This document shows positions 1 to 5,143 of a stretch of 5,143 nt of DNA, one piece after another; position 1 is the stretch's first letter, and each line of letters opens with the position of its first letter. Source of the DNA: Nitrospira sp. (lineage in GTDB: Bacteria; Nitrospirota; Nitrospiria; Nitrospirales; Nitrospiraceae). The notes beneath the pieces are model-generated. The model was given only the letters and a program-made list of their open reading frames with translations, did not search any database and was not told the origin of the DNA. The DNA is taken from NCBI GenBank assembly GCA_015904045.1, contig JABMDG010000066.1:1-5143 (forward strand), given 5' to 3'. The translations under genes were made by a program, and so were the position numbers.

Positions 1-976
1 ATGCAAGCCGGACCATATACGGCAAGGTGGCATTCGTCAACGCCAGCGTCGACGTGCGCGGCACAATGCCGGGCATATTGGCGACGCAATAATGGACCAC
101 CCCCTCCACGACGTAAACCGGCTCAGAATGGGTCGTCGGCTTCGTGGTTTCGAAACAGCCACCTTGATCCACAGAGACATCCACCACAACGGCCCCGGGT
201 TTCATCCGCGAGACCGTGGAGCGCGAAACCATCTTGGGCGCTTTTGCGCCGGGGACAAGCACGGCGCCGATCACAAGATCCGCCTCACACACAGCCCGTT
301 CAATAGCAGCCGGACTTGCCACGCATGTCACGATACGGCCTCGATACAAATCGTCCAGATACCGCAGCCGCTCGACGTCCAGATTGATGACAGTCACTTG
401 GGCCCCCATTCCCACGGCAATACGAATCGCCGACATTCCCACGACACCGGCGCCAAGCACCACCACCTTACCAGACTCCACACCCGGCACCCCGTGCAAC
501 AACACACCCCGGCCGCCATGCGTCTTCTCAAGGTAATGCGCGCCGACCTGCACCGACATCCGCCCTGCAATTTCACTCATCGGTTTAAGCATCGGTAAGC
601 TGCCGTCTTTGGCCTCGGTGGTTTCGTAGGCAATCGCCGTCACCTTCTTATCCATCAATGTCCTGGTCAGATCGGGGAACGAGGCCAAATGCAGGTAGGT
701 GAACAGGACCTGGCCGGGGCGAAACAGATGACATTCGGCGAGCAACGGCTCTTTGACCTTCACAATCAAACCGGCCTTCTCAAACACCTGCTCCTTCGAT
801 CCGGCGATCGAAGCCCCGGCCTTGCGATACTCGTCGTCGGCAAACCCGCTCCCTTGCCCGGCCGTCGGCTCGATCCACACTTCATGTCCGGCACGGCACA
901 ACGCCGAAACTCCCTCCGGCGTCAGGCTGACGCGATATTCATGATCCTTGATTTCTTTGGGAACACCGATAATCAT
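1..976 (-). CDS. ald: alanine dehydrogenase, NAD-linked (C-terminus cut by window edge)
   Basis: Cytoplasmic enzyme of the AlaDH/PNT family that interconverts L-alanine and pyruvate plus ammonia with NAD(H). I translated 325 codons from the ATG at 976; family members are about 370 residues, so roughly the last 45 are missing. The start reads [16 protein letters not shown], the classical AlaDH N-terminus. Substrate and catalytic residues known from the Mycobacterium tuberculosis enzyme are present at the same numbers: R15, K75, H96 and D270 (in [11 protein letters not shown]). The Rossmann glycine motif GAGVVG is at 175-180. One oddity is N198, where the usual family residue is the NAD-ribose-binding Asp (the motif reads VINLD rather than the common VLDIN). 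It starts 7 bases after the stop of the fusion gene, with only a weak AGGTG upstream, so it is probably the third gene of the operon and translationally coupled. Identification is very secure; only the N198 effect is open. Confidence 0.96.
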   Translation of the reverse strand, partial: MIIGVPKEIKDHEYRVSLTPEGVSALCRAGHEVWIEPTAGQGSGFADDEYRKAGASIAGSKEQVFEKAGLIVKVKEPLLAECHLFRPGQVLFTYLHLASFPDLTRTLMDKKVTAIAYETTEAKDGSLPMLKPMSEIAGRMSVQVGAHYLEKTHGGRGVLLHGVPGVESGKVVVLGAGVVGMSAIRIAVGMGAQVTVINLDVERLRYLDDLYRGRIVTCVASPAAIERAVCEADLVIGAVLVPGAKAPKMVSRSTVSRMKPGAVVVDVSVDQGGCFETTKPTTHSEPVYVVEGVVHYCVANMPGIVPRTSTLALTNATLPYMVRLA

Positions 977-983
977 TCTGCAC

Positions 984-2174
984 CTATTCAGCAGGTCTGA
1001 GCGGTTGGCCTGTGACCACTTCGTACGCTTCCGCCAGCGTCGAGACTTCCGTCACTTTTATAGATCGTGCCATTCCTTTGTCGGTAATAGCAAACGTTTG
1101 CTGGCCAGCCGGCAACAATAATTCATGAAATTGCGGGAACAGATGGCAGCCCTCGATCTTGTGCTCCAATCCGCCGACCGGACCGATAACGAGATCCTCG
1201 TCGATCGTTCCCGAAAAGCACACGTCCGATCGCAAGGGATCTCCCAGTAACGCCGATGTCACCGCGACCGCCCATGCCGCCCCTGCGCTCGGCCCATCCA
1301 CACGCGTTCCACTGTGAAAGGACCCGGCAACCATGGGCATCGTCAATTGGACAGTAAGAAAACGCGGGTCGTACTGAGTCGCCTTGGCCGCCGCCATCAC
1401 GGCCACGGCGAGCGCCTGCCGAGCCCCTTCCATGAAATGATGGTCGGTCGCAACAGACGGGCCATTTCCTGCCGAGCGATAACTCACATCCACCTGTAAA
1501 ATTTGGATATCACCTTTATTGGGAATATTCCACCCCTCTTTCACGATGTTCGTCAGTTGCAGGCCTTTCCCAAATCGTGCGCCGACTGCTGACATATCTC
1601 TCACGTTCCAGGAGCGCAGCGCCTTCCGGTGGGCACACATCAGATCCGTCCAGAACTCCCCCACACACCCGGCGACATAATACGTATAGCGGTCCAGATC
1701 ATCGACCGTCTTTAGAGCCGTGAGATCCTCGACGGTCTGTCCGGGGAAGACGCTCAAATCCATTTCCATTCCCTGTGTGAGCGTGGTCATCAGCCGCTGA
1801 ACCCGGCGCCGATCCTCCGGCGAAAAATCCAGCAAAAGCCTGAAACACTGATCCAAACGTTCCAGCAGCACCCGCTCGGCTGAATGCTGCTGAAGCGGCC
1901 CGATCGCCCGCTGAATATCCTGAACCTGTCCCCAGACGATCTGATCGCCTATAAATTGCCCTTTCAACTGGCTGAGAAAATCCAGACGACGGTGCCGATC
2001 GATCAGGTCCGTATCGGCAATCGTATCGGCGGCGCGAGCGAAGAGATAGGCGAGGCTGACTTGATCCCGGACATCCGCCGGCACCACGGCCAGCGTCGTA
2101 TAGAACAGCCGGGAGACTTGCTTGAGGAGATCGCGGAGCAGCTCCTGTTTGGAAAGATCTGTGCGCGTGATCAC
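984..2174 (-). CDS. fusion: truncated squalene/phytoene synthase domain plus Lon-type (S16) protease domain
   Basis: A 396-residue protein from GTG 2174, numbered from there. Residues about 8-213 match the trans-isoprenyl diphosphate (squalene/phytoene) synthase family: SRLFYTTLAVVP near 21-32, LAYLFARAADTIADTD with the first Asp-rich motif D50-x3-D54, YTYYVAGCVGEFWTDLM near 164-180, and FGKGLQLTNIVKE at 201-213. The second Asp-rich motif (normally RDxxED) and the remaining C-terminal helices are absent. Residues about 214-390 are a Lon-like S16 peptidase domain: VDGPSAG with Ser296, and GPVGGLEHKIEG with Lys339, 43 apart as in E. coli Lon (S679/K722). No AAA+ ATPase domain is present. The GTG 2174 start is chosen because it lies 2 bases after the cupredoxin stop and gives the N-terminal length normal for the synthase family; it lacks a good ribosome-binding site, suggesting reinitiation. 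An in-frame GTG at 2234 would add 20 unlikely residues. The synthase half is probably inactive; the protease half may be active. The fusion could also be a deletion scar or an assembly error. Confidence 0.85.
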   Translation of the reverse strand: MITRTDLSKQELLRDLLKQVSRLFYTTLAVVPADVRDQVSLAYLFARAADTIADTDLIDRHRRLDFLSQLKGQFIGDQIVWGQVQDIQRAIGPLQQHSAERVLLERLDQCFRLLLDFSPEDRRRVQRLMTTLTQGMEMDLSVFPGQTVEDLTALKTVDDLDRYTYYVAGCVGEFWTDLMCAHRKALRSWNVRDMSAVGARFGKGLQLTNIVKEGWNIPNKGDIQILQVDVSYRSAGNGPSVATDHHFMEGARQALAVAVMAAAKATQYDPRFLTVQLTMPMVAGSFHSGTRVDGPSAGAAWAVAVTSALLGDPLRSDVCFSGTIDEDLVIGPVGGLEHKIEGCHLFPQFHELLLPAGQQTFAITDKGMARSIKVTEVSTLAEAYEVVTGQPLRPAE

Positions 2175-2176
2175 AC

Positions 2177-2596
2177 CTACTCGACTTCGAGAGTACCTTC
2201 CATCCCCTTCTCCCGGTGACTCGGCAGGGGCCACAGCCGTTTATCGCAGTAGATAGGGAACGTGCCCGGCTGGGTGGGCGTAAACGTAACCACCGCGGTC
2301 TTGCCGGCTCCGACCTCTTCCTTGACGGAAAGGGCATCGATAATGAAATTGTGCGGCGTCAGCATCGTGACACTCGTCAATGTCACTTCCACCGGCTTTC
2401 CGGCTCCGACGATCACATGGTACGGCCGAAAGGAATAACTGTCTAGAATGACCCTCACCCGTTGGACTCCATCAGAATCTACCGGCACTCTCCACGTGCT
2501 GCCAGGCGGACCTGCATCGACAGCCAACACGTCCGCCGCAAGCCACAAGACAGACCACCCCACCAAGAAGAGAAGCAACGGCCTAGAATACGTCAT
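2177..2596 (-). CDS. secreted cupredoxin-domain (type 1 copper) protein
   Basis: A 139-residue exported protein, numbered from ATG 2596. Residues 1-25 form a signal peptide (SRPLLLFLVGWSVLWLAA core, likely cleavage after DVLA), so it acts in the periplasm or outside the cytoplasmic membrane. The rest is a small beta-sandwich typical of cupredoxins: SYSFRPYHVIVGAGKPVEV, TPHNFIID and GTFPIYC, ending GMEGTLEV. Likely copper ligands are H82, C117, H127 and M132. The H-x4-M spacing is like plastocyanin, but nine residues separate Cys from His instead of two to four. The likely role is electron transfer or copper binding; no partner is visible. A TTG one codon earlier (2599) is a possible but poorer start. 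It is the first gene of the minus-strand operon, with the fusion gene starting 2 bases after its TAG stop. I found no convincing promoter for it in the divergent spacer. Confidence 0.88.
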   Translation of the reverse strand: MTYSRPLLLFLVGWSVLWLAADVLAVDAGPPGSTWRVPVDSDGVQRVRVILDSYSFRPYHVIVGAGKPVEVTLTSVTMLTPHNFIIDALSVKEEVGAGKTAVVTFTPTQPGTFPIYCDKRLWPLPSHREKGMEGTLEVE

Positions 2597-2659
2597 CAAT
2601 GAGAAACTTCTAACAGGAAGATCGGGAAAGGGTCAATGTGGCTTCGGGGTCACGGCGTC

Positions 2660-2682
2660 TGCCGCCTTGACTTTCGGCGGCA
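2660..2682. other. 7-bp inverted repeat in the divergent spacer
   Basis: TGCCGCC (2660-2666) and GGCGGCA (2676-2682) are perfect inverted complements around a 9-base loop (TTGACTTTC). It lies about 64 bases upstream of the cupredoxin start, so it would fall in that gene's leader if the promoter is nearer to htpX. No T-run follows on either strand, so it does not look like an intrinsic terminator. It could be a leader hairpin or a protein-binding site; the function is unknown. Confidence 0.35.
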
Positions 2683-2722
2683 CGGCCTTACTTCTATTGT
2701 CACCTGGGCGGATGTGTAAGAC

Positions 2723-2753
2723 TTGTATCTCGATCAGGCAGTTTGTGTATAAT
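2723..2753 (+). promoter_or_regulatory. candidate sigma-70-type promoter for htpX
   Basis: A perfect consensus -10 box TATAAT lies at 2748-2753. The best -35 candidate is TTGTAT at 2723-2728, with a long 19-base spacer, so recognition of the -35 may be weak or assisted by an activator. Transcription would start near 2760 and give a leader of about 54 bases. I see no clear heat-shock sigma-32 consensus (CTTGAA with CCCCAT), although htpX is often heat- or envelope-stress induced in other bacteria. Confidence 0.45.
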
Positions 2754-2761
2754 AACGGTAA

Positions 2762-2807
2762 CTCAGTGATTTATCTCACCTGAGGCGAAGACTGGTCTTC
2801 AAGGAGG
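2762..2807 (+). promoter_or_regulatory. htpX leader: two adjacent hairpins ending at a perfect Shine-Dalgarno
   Basis: Hairpin 1 spans 2762-2784: CTCAGTGA pairs with TCAC(C)TGAG, 8 bp with one bulged C and a TTTATC loop. Hairpin 2 spans 2787-2800: GAAGAC, TG, GTCTTC, a 6-bp perfect palindrome. It ends at base 2800, immediately before AAGGAGG (2801-2807), which is 6 bases from the htpX ATG. The ribosome-binding site fixes the htpX start. The hairpins may control translation or mRNA stability, or the palindromes may be operators; the sequence alone does not decide. Confidence 0.5.
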
Positions 2808-2813
2808 CGTTCG

Positions 2814-3701
2814 ATGAAATGGATGAAGGGTATGGGTCTGTTGCTGATCTCCAACATTCTCATCATGATCACACTGTCGCTGACCGTACCGATTGTGATC
2901 AACGTGATCCTGCCGATGTTTGGAATCGACGTGCGAGGCTCGGTTGATCTGTCGACATTGGTGTGGGCCGCGATGTTCGGATTCGGCGGCGCATTCATCA
3001 GCTTGGCATTCTCGAAACAGATGGCGCGCGCCATGCTCAATTGCCAGCAAATCACTCAACCCCATTCGCGGGCCGAGCAGATTATCTATGGCTCCGTGCA
3101 GGAAATCGCGCAGCGGCTGAATATCACGATGCCCGAAGTCTGGGTCTACGATGCTCCCGACCCCAACGCCTTCGCGACCGGCCCCAGCAAGAACAACTCC
3201 ATGGTGGCGGTCTCCACCGGCCTCTTGCAGAATCTACGCGAAGATGAGGTGAAAGCCGTGCTCGCCCATGAAATGGGGCACGTCTATAACGGCGACATGT
3301 TTGCCACGACCGTATTGGCCGGCTTGATGAACACCTTCGTCTACTATATCGCCATGTGGGTGCGCCGTTTCTTCGCGGAACGGGATCAGGCCGCGCTGGG
3401 ATTCGGCTTGTCGCTCGTCCTTCAGATTATCGTCAGCATCCTGGCATCGATCGTGATCAGCTGGTTCTCGCGCCAGCGCGAATACGGCGCCGATGCCTTT
3501 GCCGCCAAGGTGTATGGGAAGGAGTCCATGATTTCGGCGCTCCGCGCGATCGATCGATGGGTCACGCAGACCCAATTCCAGCACTCGACACAGGATGCGT
3601 TGGCGACGATGAAAATCTCCGGACAATCCGGCGGGGTTATGAGCCTGTTTTCGACACACCCACCGATGGAAGCGCGTATTGCAGCGTTAGAACACCTCTA
3701 A
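2814..3701 (+). CDS. htpX: membrane zinc metalloprotease HtpX (peptidase family M48)
   Basis: A 295-residue integral inner-membrane protease that degrades misfolded membrane proteins, working alongside FtsH in other bacteria. Two N-terminal membrane segments lie at about 7-31 and 44-64, and two more at about 164-183 and 194-217. The active site faces the cytoplasm in characterised homologues. The zinc motif is HEMGH at 152-156 with catalytic E153. The third zinc ligand is E223 in the conserved QREYGAD. The C-terminus carries the family signature FSTHPPMEARIAAL. Length and motif order match typical HtpX (about 280-300 residues), with no sign of damage. The start is fixed by a consensus AAGGAGG 6 bases upstream. 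It is transcribed alone, divergently from the cupredoxin operon and convergent with the small gene to its right, with an 11-bp hairpin after the stop. Identification is firm. Confidence 0.96.
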   Translation: MKWMKGMGLLLISNILIMITLSLTVPIVINVILPMFGIDVRGSVDLSTLVWAAMFGFGGAFISLAFSKQMARAMLNCQQITQPHSRAEQIIYGSVQEIAQRLNITMPEVWVYDAPDPNAFATGPSKNNSMVAVSTGLLQNLREDEVKAVLAHEMGHVYNGDMFATTVLAGLMNTFVYYIAMWVRRFFAERDQAALGFGLSLVLQIIVSILASIVISWFSRQREYGADAFAAKVYGKESMISALRAIDRWVTQTQFQHSTQDALATMKISGQSGGVMSLFSTHPPMEARIAALEHL

Positions 3702-3721
3702 GGACGAGTCTGCGTCTGAAA

Positions 3722-3747
3722 GACGGCGGGAGAATCCTCCCGCCGTC
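3722..3747. terminator. bidirectional intrinsic-type terminator hairpin between convergent genes
   Basis: GACGGCGGGAG (3722-3732) and CTCCCGCCGTC (3737-3747) form a perfect 11-bp GC-rich stem with an AATC loop. It sits 20 bases after the htpX stop and 21 bases beyond the stop of the minus-strand gene ending at 3769, so it can serve both. The T-runs are weak (TTTC on the minus strand, none adjacent on the plus strand), so it may be only partly effective or may act as an mRNA 3' stabiliser. Confidence 0.75.
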
Positions 3748-3768
3748 GCGACTCCTGCGACTTTCCCC

Positions 3769-4053
3769 TCAGACTTTCCGAACAAACGAAATATGGGCGC
3801 GATATTCTTGGATCGCCGCGCCGAGGGCGGCTGAACCCATCGGGATATTGGCATCCAGCGTGTCCTCGATGGCCGGATCATCAATCTCGACATCATACCG
3901 ATCCTGAACATTCGTCCTCACTGGACCAGCCGTGATCTCTCTGGGCATGAAGATTTCCTTCCACACTTCCTTTTCCACCAGACACACGTCCCGGAATCGT
4001 TCATAGAGCAAGGTCAGTTTCTCCGGATCAGTCACCTTGACGCGAGGGTGCAT
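3769..4053 (-). CDS. small soluble protein of unknown function
   Basis: A 94-residue protein from ATG 4053 that I do not recognise. It has no signal peptide or membrane segment and only one Cys, and is charged throughout. It has a helix-like stretch near 9-29 (DPEKLTLLYERFRDVCLVEK), an acidic segment near 67-78 (DVEIDDPAIEDT), and an Ala-rich segment GSAALGAAIQEYR near the C-terminus. A GGAGG 9 bases before ATG 4053 supports this start. An upstream in-frame GTG at 4092 would overlap the preceding stop (GTGA) and give 107 residues, but it has no clear ribosome-binding site of its own. It follows the exported protein gene with a 35-base gap and is probably its co-transcribed partner. That it is a gene is likely, from its good site, its position and its terminator; its function is unknown. 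Confidence 0.72.
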   Translation of the reverse strand: MHPRVKVTDPEKLTLLYERFRDVCLVEKEVWKEIFMPREITAGPVRTNVQDRYDVEIDDPAIEDTLDANIPMGSAALGAAIQEYRAHISFVRKV

Positions 4054-4062
4054 ATCCACATT

Positions 4063-4067
4063 CCTCC
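4063..4067 (-). promoter_or_regulatory. ribosome-binding site deciding the start of the small downstream gene
   Basis: On the minus strand GGAGG is followed by nine bases and then ATG at 4053. This favours the 94-residue product over the 107-residue one that starts at the GTG overlapping the upstream stop codon. A GTG only 3 bases after the motif is too close. Confidence 0.6.
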
Positions 4068-4088
4068 GATCTATTTGCGGAATCGCGA

Positions 4089-4775
4089 TCACTTGGGTTG
4101 CGCCGGTGTGCGCGATGAAGCCGACTCAGTGACGGTGAAGCGCATCGTTCCGACTTGATTCGCAGCATGAAACGGCTGTTGCCCCAACGGGGCAATAAAC
4201 AGCTTCGCCACATACTGGCCCGGCTCCCATCGCATCCCGGACTTTTTCATTTCGAGATATCCGTACCGTTCGTGGCCCGGCACTTCCAGCACATCCTTTC
4301 CCGCGCCCTGATGGCTCAACGAGTCTCCGGGCTGTTCGCGAAACCATTGCACCGCGAATTGCGCAGGATCTTCGAGCGGAGCCACTTCGAACACAATGTA
4401 CACAACCGGCGTCTCTGCCGGAAAGACTGCGCCAGGCTCGACCGGTCTCAGCCTGGGGTCCTGGGCATACCATCCTGTTCGCCCAAAGGTGTCCCATTCG
4501 ATCTCATACCCTTTTGCCATTGTAATCCAGGTGAACAGCGACTGCGGCACCCCCTTCTGTTGCTCATCGAAGGACGGACTCTGGGTCACTCCCACTTCTG
4601 TCGTGTCCTGCTCTTTCGGCGCGAGAAGGTCCTTCGCCTGGCTGGTTCGGAGAGCCACCATGCCACTGCACAGCAGGCTGATTGCAATCCAACTTCCTAA
4701 GCAACACACTCCCGGATAATGATTCCACCTGGCCATGACAACATCGTATCGGCGCGTCGGTGGCCGGTCAATCAT
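4089..4775 (-). CDS. membrane-anchored or secreted beta-rich protein of unknown function
   Basis: A 228-residue protein from ATG 4775, supported by AAGGA (4785-4789) 9 bases upstream. Residues 1-22 are basic and polar, followed by a hydrophobic segment at about 23-42 (VCCLGSWIAISLLCSG), so it is exported or anchored. A possible signal-peptidase site follows SQA at 45-47. LLC does not fit a proper lipobox. After a polar linker (48-78) the body runs from about 79 to 216. It includes WDTFGRTGWYAQDPRLRP, a PVVYIVFEV strand near 123-131, KSGMRWEPGQYVAKLFI near 178-194, and a final TMRFTV strand. The W-x-P-G-x-Y pattern is common in secreted beta-sandwich domains, but I cannot name a family. It is the first gene of a two-gene minus-strand unit, transcribed divergently from the transporter-like gene. 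It is very likely a real gene; its function is unknown. Confidence 0.8.
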   Translation of the reverse strand: MIDRPPTRRYDVVMARWNHYPGVCCLGSWIAISLLCSGMVALRTSQAKDLLAPKEQDTTEVGVTQSPSFDEQQKGVPQSLFTWITMAKGYEIEWDTFGRTGWYAQDPRLRPVEPGAVFPAETPVVYIVFEVAPLEDPAQFAVQWFREQPGDSLSHQGAGKDVLEVPGHERYGYLEMKKSGMRWEPGQYVAKLFIAPLGQQPFHAANQVGTMRFTVTESASSRTPAQPK

Positions 4776-4850
4776 CGAATGTCATCCTTGCCGTCCGGAC
4801 CAGCTGTGATAGAGTGCTCTCTGATCTATTTCCACGATGGGCAGATTGTT
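4776..4850. other. 75-base divergent spacer between the exported protein and the transporter-like gene
   Basis: This must carry the start signals for both flanking genes. It contains the AAGGA site for the minus-strand gene (4785-4789), a GTCCGGAC palindrome (4793-4800), CAGCTG (4801-4806) and a short dyad ATAGA/TCTAT (4809-4813 and 4825-4829). I see no convincing -35/-10 pair on either strand. Confidence 0.4.
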
Positions 4851-5143
4851 ATGCCGGACACACTTTCATCCGTACCGCAGTCTGTAGCAGCCACGTCCGC
4901 CGATCGCTCGCAGTCGGGCCGCTCGCACGAACAGGAATTGGGGCGCCGGTTCGGCATGCGCGATGGGCTCTTCCAGGCCGTCACGCAAGGCGGAGGGGAA
5001 CAGTACCTGTCCGCTTTTGCCCTGCTCGTCCATGCAACACCATGGCATTTAAGCATCCTGTCCGCCATGCCGCAGCTGTTAGGCGTCTGGGCGCAACTCG
5101 TCTCCGTGAAAGTGTCGCATTGGTTCTCGAGCCGCAGATCACA
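4851..5143 (+). CDS. MFS-type membrane transporter, N-terminal fragment (runs off window)
   Basis: 97 codons are visible from ATG 4851 with no stop before the window end. Residues 1-35 are polar and rich in Ser, Gln and Arg. From about 36 the sequence changes to MRDGLFQAVTQGGGEQYL, then a hydrophobic segment around 53-62, and SILSAMPQLLGVWAQLVSVKV around 68-88. It then enters the basic WFSSRR, which resembles the loop after the second helix of major facilitator superfamily proteins. The substrate is unknown. No good ribosome-binding site precedes ATG 4851. An internal ATG at 4956 (residue 36) would begin exactly where the homology-like part starts, so the true start is uncertain. It is divergent from the exported unknown protein. 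Confidence 0.68.
   Translation, partial: MPDTLSSVPQSVAATSADRSQSGRSHEQELGRRFGMRDGLFQAVTQGGGEQYLSAFALLVHATPWHLSILSAMPQLLGVWAQLVSVKVSHWFSSRRS

Noticed and set aside
92..598. A 168-codon plus-strand open frame
   Set aside because: It lies antisense inside alanine dehydrogenase, whose product matches the family residue for residue; the translated frame is rich in His, Pro and Arg and resembles no protein.
1490..1545. A simple frameshift in the synthase gene at the junction
   Set aside because: I read the other two frames after GLQLTNIV: one stops within several codons, the other gives KRGGIFPIKV and then a stop about 18 codons on. Neither restores the DxxED or GRxYxP motifs, so a base insertion or deletion does not explain it.
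2175..2234. Longer start (GTG 2234) for the fusion gene
   Set aside because: It would overlap the end of the cupredoxin gene by about 58 bases and add a 20-residue Gly/Ser/Arg tail not expected in the synthase family; GTG 2174 fits the coupling and length better.
1699..2337. A 212-codon minus-strand open frame
   Set aside because: It is the out-of-frame shadow of the fusion gene and the cupredoxin gene, with Arg/Ser/Gly-rich low-quality sequence.
2604..2636. Possible minus-strand cupredoxin promoter beginning TTGACC near 2634
   Set aside because: The hexamer at the right spacing (TTAGAA) is a poor -10 box and would leave almost no leader before the ATG.
3234..3659. A 141-codon minus-strand open frame
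   Set aside because: Antisense to the conserved core of htpX, with no family resemblance and no ribosome-binding site of note.
4155..4700. A 181-codon plus-strand open frame
   Set aside because: Antisense to the exported unknown protein, which has a signal segment, a ribosome-binding site and plausible beta-strands; the plus-strand product is His/Arg/Cys-rich noise.

Overview
The window looks like a piece of a moderately GC-rich, Gram-negative type bacterial chromosome. The gene mix is a squalene/phytoene-synthase-type protein, a secreted cupredoxin, alanine dehydrogenase and HtpX. Together with the protein style, this reminds me most of Nitrospira and relatives (Nitrospirota). That placement is an impression from the proteins, not a demonstration. 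No tRNA, rRNA, CRISPR array or insertion sequence is visible, and nearly all of the window is coding.

Left block (1-2596, minus strand, probably one operon). Transcription runs from a secreted type-1-copper cupredoxin (2177-2596), into a striking two-domain protein (984-2174), then into alanine dehydrogenase (976 down to the window edge). The gaps are only 2 and 7 bases, so the three genes are probably co-transcribed and translationally coupled. The middle gene is the most unusual object here. Its N-terminal half is a squalene/phytoene synthase domain that keeps the first Asp-rich motif but stops at the second. It is joined in frame to a Lon-type (S16) protease domain whose Ser-Lys dyad is intact and spaced 43 residues apart, as in Lon. 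The join falls in an AT-rich stretch (10 G/C in 36 bases). It is either a real fusion made by loss of the synthase C-terminus, or a deletion or assembly artefact.

Centre (2597-3768). A 217-base divergent spacer holds a TATAAT -10 box and two adjacent hairpins that end directly at a perfect AAGGAGG ribosome-binding site. These precede htpX (2814-3701, plus strand), a membrane M48 zinc protease of envelope quality control. An 11-bp perfect hairpin (3722-3747) sits between htpX and the convergent gene to its right and probably terminates one or both transcripts.

Right block (3769-5143). Two minus-strand genes of unknown function form a pair: a membrane-anchored or secreted beta-rich protein (4089-4775), then a small soluble protein (3769-4053). 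Divergent from them, across 75 bases, starts a plus-strand membrane protein resembling an MFS transporter (4851 to the window edge, truncated).

The window contains two membrane- or protein-quality-control proteases (HtpX and the Lon-like domain) on either side of the same divergent promoter region, but any functional link between them is inference.
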